Of a stretch of 64,000 nt of DNA, positions 39,801 to 51,800 are shown in pieces. The position numbers and the translations under genes are program-made. The stretch's first letter is position 1; each line of letters opens with the position of its first letter. Below the pieces are notes generated by a model. That model saw nothing but the letters and a program-made list of their open reading frames with translations. It was not told the DNA's origin and ran no database searches. Origin of the DNA: Diphasiastrum complanatum (lineage: Eukaryota; Streptophyta; Lycopodiopsida; Lycopodiales; Lycopodiaceae); contig CM055097.1 of assembly GCA_029204225.1 (NCBI GenBank), forward strand, positions 61,474,385 through 61,538,384, given 5' to 3'.

Positions 39801-42800
39801 GTAACACTCCCTCCCCCTTAAGAACCGTCTTGGTCCTCTAAGACAAAGTCTGGAAAAATCTTGCGAAGGACGCTGCCTCTTTCCCAAGTGGCATTCTCAA
39901 CAGGCTGATCATTCCACTTAACCAGATATTCTCGGTATAGAGTATGACGAGTTTGCGTCTCTCTACTATCTAGAATTTCCTCTGGTTCATGTAAAGGTTG
40001 TTGAGGATCCAATGGGAGAACTAGAACACTGTCCCCTACCAGATTATCTGATCTGGTTAAGGCTTTTCGTAACTGACTTACATGAAAAACTGGAAAAACC
40101 TTACTGCTGTGTGGGAGTTCTAGTTCATAGGTGACCTCGCCTAGTCTCCTACTGATGGTAAAGGGACCACAATACCTTGGAGACAACTTAGCACACACTC
40201 CTGATTTGAGGGTTTTAGAGTCAACTGGGACTCTCAAGTAGACTTTCTCACCAGTGGAGAACTGCACATCCCGTCTGTGTGGATCTGCATAATGCCTGGC
40301 TCGATCCTGGGATTGTCTAATGCTACGCTTAGCATGTTCTATCATCTGGTTTAGGTCTTCTAAAAAGTTTCTGGCTGCTTCAACTTTTTCTTGTTTAAAC
40401 CCTACAGCTGTGGGTGAGCGTGGCTGAAAACCGTACATCAGCATAAATGGGCTGTATCCCGTAGCTGAATGTTTGGTACTGTTGTAAGCAAACTCTAATA
40501 TCGAGAGATACTCCTCCCAATTAGTCTGCCTCTTGCTGACGTATGCACGAAGCATATCCTCCAGCACTTGATTTACCCTTTCTGTTTGACCGTCCGTCTG
40601 TGGATGGTCGGTGGTACTCATATTAAGTTTAGTATGGAGATGATGGAATACTGCCTTCCAAAAATTTCCAGTAAACTTACTGTCCCGGTCGCTGACTATG
40701 CCGGAAGGTAGACCGTACAATTTAAATAGCCCGTCTACAAACAACCTCGCTAACTCTGGAGCTCTAACGGTTGTTTTGGTCGGAATAAAATGAGCCATTT
40801 TGGTCAGACGGTCAACTGTGACCCATATAGCGTCATTACCCTTTTGGGTTTTAGGCAGGCCTACTATAAAATCCATGGAGATACTCTCCCATTTACCAGC
40901 TGGTATTTCTAAGGGATGCAACAACCCTCCTGCCTTTAAACGCTCTGCTTTATTTACTTGACATTTCTGGCAACTGGTTACACACTGGTGGACGTCCTTT
41001 TTCATACTGGGCCAGAAAAATTGCCTACGAAGAAGCTCATAGGTCTTCTGTATGCCTGGGTGTCCCGCGCTAGGATTGTCATGACATTCATATAGGACCT
41101 GCTGCCTATAATCCTCTGAATTGGGGACACATACTCTATCTCTATAGAGCAAGTACTCATCCTGAATGGAATACTGTTTCCATTTGAATCCTTGAGTCAA
41201 CTGACCCTCAACCACTGGGGTTTGCTTGGGTGATACAGGCTCAGAATCCTCAACGTCATCTGATGACGTATACTCGGACTCATCATCATCCTCAACGGAA
41301 GCTGCCGTATTCTTGGATGAACTGGTACCAGCCCCGGGAACTGGTTATGGAGTCTGTAACTGTCTGTTCTGGACTGAGTTCCAGATAATAGAGAAGAATG
41401 CATCATGCTGGCATTTCCCTCTCAAGGACTCGAGTAACTCATTACGAATCTGAGTAAAACTCAGCTCGTTTATCATAGGCATTCTGCTAAGGGCATCTGC
41501 TACTGTATTGAATTTTCCACGCCTATATCTGATAGACATGTCAAACTCTTGCATCAACTCTGCCCAACGAGCTTTCCGACCTCTAAGCTCAGGTTGATTG
41601 CAAAGGTATCTGAGACTCTCATGGTCTGTCAGGACCTCAAAGTTGGCACCATACAAATAATGCCTCCAAGTCTTAAGGGCATGGACTATAGAAAAGAGTT
41701 CCTTTTCATAGGCACTATACCTAGTCTGTGTTGGCTCGAGTTTTTTACTCTCGAACGCAACTGGTCGTCCACCCTGAGTTAGCACAGCACCTACTGCAAA
41801 GTCGCTAGCATCTGTTTTAAAAGCATCAAAGCTCTCCTGCTGTGCGGACTCCCAAATGAACTCCTTTCCCTTCCCCTTAAGAAGATTTGTCATAGGGACT
41901 GCTATCTGAGCATATTCCTTGACAAATCGTCTGTAATATCCCGCCAGACCAAGAAAGATTTGAAGTTCCAAAATATTCTGAGGTCTCAGCCAACTGAGTA
42001 TGGCTTTAACCTTATTTGGGTCCATCTTAATCCCATCTGAAGAGATAATGTGACCCAAATATGCTACTTCTTCAACGAAGAATTCACACTTGGATTGTTT
42101 AGCATAAAGCTTATGCTTTCTGAGCAGTCGAAACACCTTTCTGAGGTGTTTTAGATGCTCCTTCCTCGTTTTGCTGTAGACGAGGATGTCATCTAAAAAT
42201 ACGACTACAAACTTACCCAAGTATGGTCTGAGGACACTGTTCATCAAGGTCATAAAGGTAGCTGGAGCATTTGTGAGCCCAAATGGCATCACCTTAAACT
42301 CATAATGACCGTGACGAGTCCTAAAAGCTGTTTTCGAGACATCTTCCGATTTTATACGGACTTGATGATATCCCGATCTAAGGTCTATTTTGCTGAAAAA
42401 CTTAGCCCCGTCGAGTTGATCAAACAACTCGTCTGCCCGAGGCATAGGGTATTTATTCTTAATTGTGACTTTATTGAGGGCTCTGTAATCTACGCAAAGA
42501 CGTTTTTTCCCCAATAGGACTGGTGAGGCCCATGGTGAACTACTGGTCTGAATTTGGCCTTTCCCAAGATAGTCTGTTAACTGCCTAGTTATTTCTTCAT
42601 CCTCTGTTCGGCTGACCCGATACGGAGGTTTAGAAACAGGTGCTGTACCTGGTACTAGGTTTATTACATGATCTACCTCTCTGCTAGGTGGTAAACCATG
42701 TGGCAAATCTTTAAATTTAGACAATAAAGTTTCTAATTTACTGATTTTCTGCTGAATAGAACTGGAAATAGAAACTTCAGGAATAAACTGAAAGTCACAT

Positions 42801-45800
42801 AAGAATACCTGATGGTCTTCGTCTCCGATTAGCTGACAGAGCTCTGAACTGCAGACCATAGGGCTGTTGGGAACATCATGCTCCCCATGCAACTGGATCT
42901 CTCGGCCTTTATACTGAAAGCTGAGGGTGTTCTCCTGATAGTTTCTGTGGAGGGAAGGTCCTAAACTGTAGAGCCAATCTCTCCCGAGAACAATGTCTGT
43001 TCGATCCAGGTGCATTATCTGAAAGTTTATTTGATCTTGGTACCCCTGAATACCAAGATTTAACTTACTTACCATAGTTTCCCATATTTTTTTATCTTCA
43101 CCCTTAGCTAATGAAACTATGTACCTATGCTGACTAGGTACTTCTGGTAGTTTAAGCTTTTTAACCAGGGTGTGGTTGATGAAATTATGGGTTGCCCCAT
43201 CATCAACCATGACTCTTACTGACTGGTTACCAACTTTCCCATGCATACGTACTAGGTCATGCGGCCCAAAGCTGAAGGGTCTCGCTAGCATTGCAGAGGT
43301 CAGCTGGCAACAGTGTTCATGATCTTCATGATACACTTTGATCTCGGAAGCTGCCGAGTTACTGGGGAAACATACAGTCTGAACAAGATGAACTTGTTTT
43401 TTATCTTTTTTAGTGAAAGGCCCCTTGGGACACTGTCTGACTGTGTGTCCCTTGCCCATACACACAAAGCACAAACGTTCTTGTTTGGCTTTCTCAAAAT
43501 CATCTGGTTTTAAGGGCTGTATGAGTGAAGGGCGTTTCTGAGGAGCTTCACCTTTAAATTTATCTTCTTTCTTTCTGTTTAAAAATTTCTTTTTAAATTG
43601 AAAGTCTTTCTGAGGAAGCTGCTCAGAAAGTGGTTGCTGTCTCGCTCTCTTCCTACCCACTGAATCATCATAGATTTGAGCATATCTGAGAGCTTGCTCA
43701 AGGGTAGTAGGCGAGTTTCTCTGGACCTCTACTTTATATTCATCTTTGAGGCCACGGACAAATCCCCTGATTTTTTGATAGTCATCCATATTTTTAATCT
43801 TTAAAATTGCCTCTCGATACTGCGAGATATATTGGATGAGGGACTTGTCCATTACTGTTCTTTCCCAGGCTTCCCAGGCTCTATCAAGTTCATTCTCTGG
43901 TAGAAATTCTCTTAGGAAAGCTTCTTCAAAAGCTTTCCATGACCGGGGAGTCTGCCCAGTCTCCTGGAGATTTAACCACCACTTATAGGCCATAGGCCCT
44001 AAAGAAAGACTGGCCTCAATTGCTTGCAAATGGTCAGGGGTCTGTTTAAGAGCATGAATGTTCTTCCATTTGCTGAGGAAGGTTTGTAGAATATCTGCAT
44101 TTCTATCCTTCTCTTCCCCATTAAAAGTAGGAGGCTTTAAATCTTTAAAAACACTGGGGTGAGACCGTAAAGTCTCACCCGAAACTGATGGAAGTGGAGA
44201 AGGGGATAACTGAGAAGTGGAGGGAAGGCTTCCTTTCGCGGAGCTCAAAATCAAGTTTTTGAGTTCAGCGAACGAGTCATCCACACTGGACTTGAAATTG
44301 GCTAATGCCAGCTTCAGTTCATCCACTTCTGTTACCAATTGGAGGAACTGCTCCTTGGTAACCAGTTCGTCGAGTTCTTCGGCGAACTGTTCCTGTTCTT
44401 CTACTTCCATGGGTTCCTTCCCTTTTCTGTAAGCCAAGGCTTCTGTTTCAAGTTCGTCGAAGCCTCTCTCCTGGGGTTGATCAGGTCCCTGAGGAGTGGT
44501 CATCTTCGAAATTGAAAGAGAGCTACCTTAACTTCTGAAGGAAAAAAGTCTAAAAGACTAATTTACAACTGTACAAGGGAAAGGAAAGATGACTTAGCTG
44601 TTTCTGAGGACTGTACTTCCAAAGAAAGAATGAAGAGGAACCCTTTCAGCTCTTTTCCCCAAAATTTCAGACCTGCTGTTCCGAAAAATGCCAGTTTGAA
44701 GCTTCAAAACGGTGCTAAATTTCCCGGTTTTTTGATGATAGTAGCTCGCTGGTCTGATAGGAATCCTCTTGCTCCAAATCTCTGACGTTGGGGCCCAAAA
44801 ACTTGTTGAAAAACCAGATTTTCAGAAGTACTGGCAGCGCTGGCCCTGCTCCTCCTTTTTGGCTTCAAACTCGCTGAGAACCAGTAACTTTTTCCCTGGA
44901 AATCGGATGTAGGTCTCTGACTGTACAGCGATGGAGGTGCTGGCTTCTTCCTACTCTAATTTCGCTGGGAAAACTATAGAGAATCCTCTCAACTCAGTGG
45001 GAAACAGCTGTTTTTTCAGCGAGTTACCTACACTTGGAATCTGACTCCTTGCTACTGTGATTTCTCAGTGGAAATCAGAAGTTTGAAGGCTGCTCCTACA
45101 GCGATCCTCCTCCTCTATTCCTCTCTGAGAATCTGAGAAACACTTCCTATCTTCTGATAGCTTTCTCTACTACTGTCCTGAACTCCCTAGGATGGAGATG
45201 ACTCTGATACCAGTGTAATAGATCCTAACACCACAGTAGGGCAAACACTAACTGATCCACCCAACCTTGCCTACTCCCTGATATAGAGTAAGCCCCTCCT
45301 AGCCCAGTGTGAGGACTGGTAGCATGCAACTGCCAAGTGTCGGCCATGTGGCACTGACGTGGCCGACTGCACGTCGGGACCCAACTGGGGGCCCTATCCT
45401 GCTGACAGGGTCCCTAGGCTGTGTTAGGCCCGCCATGGCTATGGACCGTGCTGGGGCACACTACTCACACTGTCTTGCCCTGTTGGTCATGTACGCTGGA
45501 CACGACCCTGACTGTGGTATCTGACCTATCTGTGTTCTCTAGGGTTCGGCACTGGTTACGAGCTCGTAACACTTACTGTCTCTCCCACTGAAGCAAGTTA
45601 GTCCATAAGATCCTTGACCTTTGCGATGTGATCATTGATTGTTGCACCTGCTTCCATCTTGAGAGTAAGTAAATTGTTCTGCAAGTAAATAAGCCTGGCT
45701 GAATCCATTGTTTCAAACATAGACTTCAGAATGCCCCAAGCTTCCACTGCATCCTTTGCATTGCGAATATGAGGAATAATGTTGTCTTTGACAAAAAGAT

Positions 45801-48800
45801 TGATCACCTATGAGCCTTCTGTCTCCTGCTAATGTGGTCCTTCAATTCAGGTTCAGATGTAGGTACAAGCTCTCTACCTACAACTATCTCCCAACAATTC
45901 TTGTCCATTAAGATGTTAGCCATCTTGAACTCCCACACTATGTAGTTTGCGACATCAAGTATGCTTGATTCACCCAACAGACTCTCTCCAAGACTAGCCA
46001 TGCTAAAATCTTTGCTCAAACAAAAGCTCAACCGGAAAGGAATCAGAAGAGAAATAACTTCCAGCAACTAGGGTATCACCCCAAACTAGGGTATGTACCC
46101 ACTTCAAGGCAACCCTTCAGCTCCTGCTTTTGACTTTGCCAATTCGTATGGCCTTGCTAGCACAAGCACTAGACCCACTGGATCAAAAACCAAAAGCCCC
46201 TACAGAAAGTGTGCCCTACTTTTGTGTAAGCTCCTCCAAAAAGTCTTCCCAAAACTCAACCAGAATTAGAAAGCTTTTGAATCATCCCACTATCCTTGCC
46301 AACAACTCTCCAACAGTACAAGACTCAACTTGATCTGACTCATGTGGATCAAAAGCACCCTCCTACAAGATTGAGATGCTTGAGGAAGATGAGAATCTTC
46401 TCAAAAATCTAAGCACTGAAATTTCTCTCACTCTCAGACTCATAGGCTAGACAACCTACTCTGATACCATGATGAATTGCAAGACCTAGCTATGGAGTAT
46501 CTTAACAGCAATACTAGATCAACCAAGAAAGCTTGAGAAACTTGGCTATGGAAAACATCAAATACAAGGAGAATTGCATAAGCACCTCACAACAAAAGTT
46601 AGAAGAGAAAATGAATCACTAGTGAGAGAGAGAGGAGGGCGTGGGTCCTCCAAGTCCCTTGTGAGGCAAGCACCTCAAGTACATGCATGGAAAGTCTAGG
46701 CGTCAACCATGTGAGTGAGCTACTTGGCCAAGTGGGCCACTTGCACTAATTATTTAAGTCCCAAATAGGGGGTCCCATGTATTTAATTAATAACATGCCC
46801 CATGAGTAATGTACAACTTAAACAACATTAGTGTTTAGCCAAAGGGGTAAAATAGGCATTACTCTTCAACATGTATAATACGTTCTTTTTTGTTTGAATG
46901 TCCTATTTGGAATGCCATCTAGATAGCTCAAAAAACTTCAAGAAAAAAGCTTGTGTACAAAATTATCCATGTCTTGCATATTGAAAACTTGTTCATATGG
47001 AATGTATGTTGCAAAGATTAGGGCATTCAAACGTGCTCCAATGCTCTCACAATATTAGCTACAAATTAAGCGAAACAATTTCTATTTGATAATACACTAT
47101 CAAGATTTGGCTAACTACCATTAATATACAATGAGGAGCATTGCATATTTCGATGTTCAATTGATTACAAGATTTAAGTATTATTGTAACCATCTCTTAT
47201 CACATTATCAATTATCGCGTTTTTGTTTCTTTATACAGGGAGGTCAATGAGGACATTAATTGATAAAGTCCAACATCAACACTAAACAAACTCTATAGAA
47301 AAAGCCAAGGTATGTAGGAGTCCATAATCAAGACTATTCATTAACACAATATTCTCAAAGAGAAGAGAGAGATGGTTAAATGACCCTCTTGTAGAAACTT
47401 GTGGACAGCCAATATGAACAGTAGATTGCTTAACAAAAGTGTGTCACATACAAATAAATGACTACATATAAGTAGTCCAAGATGGCTATCTACCTTCATG
47501 ACTGTTGGCTGTCCAATAACTTGACTAATGGCTATCTAGCTACCATAAGTTACATAAAATAATTAAGTACCCCAAATAACAAGTTAGGTACTTAATTCAC
47601 ATGTATAGGCCCCTAGTGGACCCACGAGTCCCTACGAGTTAGTTTCATACTAACTTGGGCCTAAAATATAAATGACCATGGTTACACAGATCTCGACCTT
47701 TCGGATCATAGTAACCTATGGCTTCTACATCATTTACATTTATTATTCTAACACCCTCCTTAAATGAAAATGACATGTAGAAATGACATGTATTCACTAA
47801 GTAAGAAAATCAGCATGTTGCTTTAAATTTAAAGCTTCACAAAGAGCTTTAAATCGAACTCTAGGCAATGCCTTAGTGAACACATCTGCAATATTATCCT
47901 CCGTGGGACAATATTCAAGCGTGATGTCGCCATTATGAAGCTTCTCCCGAACAAAGTGATAGTGGATCTCAATATGCTTTGTTCTTGCATGAAATACTGG
48001 ATTTCGTGCAATGGCAATAGCACTTTGACTATCCGTAAATAGGAGAGTAGCTGAGGGCTGGCCATGCTTCATATCAACAAGTAATTGTCTCAGCCATATA
48101 CACTCCGTAGTGGCTGAAAACGTTGCTCTATATTCTGCTTCACTTGAGGATGTAGCAACCGGCTTGCAATCTTCCATTTTGAAACGCTTCAAAATCTGCT
48201 TAATGTACCGCTGTTGGGTAATGAAGATTCTAGCCTTTCCTTGCAAAAACTCAAGACCAAGGTAGAAATGCAATTGGCCTAAATCTGATGTATCATAAAT
48301 TGAAGCAAGATCAGATTTTAAGGCTGCAATATATTGTTCATTACTACCCGTAATGATAATATCATCAACATATAGCAAAACGATGATGATAAACTCAGAT
48401 GTATGCATGACATAAAGTGTAGATTCACTAGGATTGTTAGAAAACCCACGATCACAAAAGTATGTGTGGTATCTTTTGATACCACATCCTTGGGGCTTGT
48501 TTTAGTTCATAGAGAGCCTTCTTGAGAAGACACACTTTGTCTTCTTGACCTGCAACCAAAAAACCAGCAGGTTGCTGAAGGTAAACTTCCTCATTAAGAT
48601 CACCATTGAGGAAGGCTGTCTTTATGTCAAGTTGGTGCATACGCCACCCATCATGGGCAGCCAAAGCAGTGACTATCCTTACGGTAGTTATTCGTGCGGT
48701 AGGTGCAAAAGTTTCCTCATAATCAATGCCCTCCTTTTGCGCATAACCTTTGCCAACAAGTCTTGCCTTGTACCTTTCAACAGTACCAGGTCGTTCCTCT

Positions 48801-51800
48801 TCATAAATCTGCTCCTCTTGATGAATTATGGGCTGTTCGCTTGAAGAACCAGTGGGCTGTCCATTAGAGGATGATGGCAGTCCCTCCTCTTCAACATTAG
48901 ATGGTGATACCAAATCATACTAAACTTCATAAGGAGTCAAAATCTTCAAGGCTTTAGTCGGACACCGATTACTAATGTATGCTGCCGTAATACCCGCTTC
49001 AGCCCAAAACTTGTGGGGAACGCCCTTTGCCTTAAGCATGCAACGAGCCATCTCCATGATTGTGTGATTTTTTCTCTCGGCAACACCATTTTGTTGCGGT
49101 GTGTAAGGTGTAGTCATTTGATGTAGAATGCCTTTGCTTTGAAGAAACGTGCCGAACGTACTTTTAATGTATTCCCCTCCTCGGTCGGTACGTAGTATCT
49201 TCAAAGTATGCCCAGTTACAAGCTAAGATTCACTAGCTATGCTAGAAAGCAGGACTTAAGCTAGAAAGCAGGAAGAGAATGCTTAAGGAGGCTAAAGAGG
49301 AGCAATCATCATAAACTGAATAAAGGAATACAATGATGCCCTACTTATACCCTCTCCCTGAATCAAATGGAGGATTCAAAAAAGGGAGGGAAAAGGATTT
49401 GGAGGGAAAATAGTGCGCCCTCCCAATAGGAGGACCCCCACTCCAAATCAATGTGACCAAGTCCTAAAAATATAACCAAATAGGGCCCAAGGCTAGTATA
49501 TGAATAAAAAGGGCCCTTAGGCCTGCTTATGCATAATAACAATAAAAGAATGGACGCGGCAAATGTAATGAGCCAATTCCATAACTCTCCCCTGCAGAAA
49601 AACAAAGCCCTCCACCGGCTAGCAAGCATAATGACATCTAAAATAATAATAATGGAAGCATGCTAAATACTGATAAATCACAAACTAATGGAAATACTGA
49701 TGGAGAGGACATAAGTCGTCACAACAGATACCCCAAAAGTATCTAGCCGAATCATGAAGTAGAGGGAACATCTACAATGATATCTGTAGTAGAGGAAAGA
49801 ACTAAAGCCATGAGGGCTCAAGCCTGATCTGCCAATAATGGTGTATGATAAAACACATTAATAGGCTCCCATGTGGCCTCCTCAACAGGACGACCATCCC
49901 ACTGGATCAAAAACTGAATCTGCCGCAACTATGGTGAAGGCGAACCTGGTGAATGGCAGTTGGTAAGAAAGGGAACAACTCAGGATCAACATCATGGCGA
50001 CGAAGGGAACATCTCGGCCACGTCATCAGAAACCAAGCAATATGGAACAGCCAGGAATGCCAAGGAACCAGAAGAAGATCAAGCAGCAACTAGGAATGCC
50101 AAGGTATCCGTAATGCCTAAGCTAGTAGAGGATCAGCCCAAAAGATAGGGACATCATACCAAGGTATCCAAAAAGCCCGAGAAGGTAGAATTGCATCAAC
50201 AACGGGAAGCCAATAAGGAAACTGGAAAAGACATGGACACTCATTGCGAATAGCCGTGCATCATACACGTAACCATCAACCATATGTGCAAGGTGCCCCA
50301 AGAAAAGATAGCAGCATTCGAAGACCAGTAGGAACATAAGCAGGATGACAGGCATGCTGTAACAACAGGGAAAAGCAAGCGATATGCCAGGAAACATGGA
50401 ACATAAAGAGATCATCCTGACAAAGAATAGCTAAAATGGAGAAATATGCACCAGCATGGTCAAAAGCCCAAGGTATCCATAAGGCCCATGAATGAGAAGT
50501 AGCAATGGCACACGGTACCCTCAAGGCCCATATCACGAGAAGAGCAGCATGCCAAAAGCTCCAGAAGGTCCAAGAAATCAATGCATCATCTAAAAAGACA
50601 TGATGCATGAAAACAGTAGCCACAAATCTAGAAATAGTAGAGGCCCCAACTAAAAAATTGTAGCCGAAAAACTCATCCAGAAAGACCTCATATGGAAATA
50701 CCAATCCATCATAGGATACACCAAAAACGGATGGAGAATCGGATGACCGATCGGAACTGGCCGCAAGTGTAATCCCAAAGTACACACCAGGCGCACAAGT
50801 GAGGAATAGAAGAAATGCACTGGAACGAGGAACAAGATTCGCAACATCAGTAGCAAGCATCGGAGCAATATCCACGTGTAGCTGAGAATGAGTATCAAAG
50901 CACATATGAGCAACACTGAAGTATATGGCGGCAACATCCCCAGAAAGTATCCAAGAGAGGCGAAGGAACTCTCTCAAGGTACCCTGATGGTCTCGGAACA
51001 CCAGAACAAAGTGGCAACTCAGCACCGGAGACCAAGCGATATGGAGCAACCCGAAATGACGGGGAACCTGAAGATCACCCGGACAAACAGTAGCTGGAAC
51101 GGAAGCAATAACCCAAGCCATCAGGATATGCCAAGCCTGACAATGAGCAACAATCCAAGGAACAAATAGAGAGCCACATGCATAATCATAGAGATATCGG
51201 CACCATAGGCGATCAGTAATATGGAAAAACCAGCACCAATCAACAGGTCCAAATGAAAACCAAGCTATATGTAATAACCAAGAATGCCATATAGCCATAA
51301 CATCGGCATGGACTGCAGGAAACCTATATGTAGAAACACAAGGAGACTGAAGGATCCCCGTATACTCATCTAGAAAGATCCCAACATATAAATACCCTAG
51401 ATAAGTAATAGTGACCATCTGGCAAATATCCTCGAATGGAAAATGTGTAACGATAAGGGCGAAAGGCTCATGAATCATGTCAGGAACCGTAGAAATATCA
51501 TGAGGCAGATCACAAACCTCAAGCAAAGATCCATGGAATAAAGCCAAAGAAGATACAACCTGATCACCAATAGCGAGGGAACCAGCAAACGTGGACCTGT
51601 GAAGAACCCCATAGAAATCAGCAGGAACATCGGCCATAACGGACTCAAGAGATGGAGATATAGAGACCAATGGAGAAGATATTGCACCAACCACCGAACC
51701 AAGAGGGCTATCTGAAGTATGCGCAAAAGCAATAGTAGAAATACCACCAAGGTATACGGCCTCAATATCAATGAAACCAGGAATGACCACCGAATACGAT

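Larger units (their letters stand above)
39531..45571 (-). mobile_element. Gypsy-A2: near-intact Ty3/gypsy chromovirus inserted in copia A gag
   Basis: The 5' LTR 45214-45571 is complete (358 bp, terminal palindrome intact). The PBS (reverse complement of TGGTATCAGAG) lies at about 45203-45213 and the polypurine tract at 39807-39821. The 3' LTR (39531-39806) lacks its last about 82 bp, and the adjoining piece of copia gag is also missing, so a deletion removed that junction and the TSD cannot be checked. On both sides the flanking DNA is copia A gag. Confidence 0.95.
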
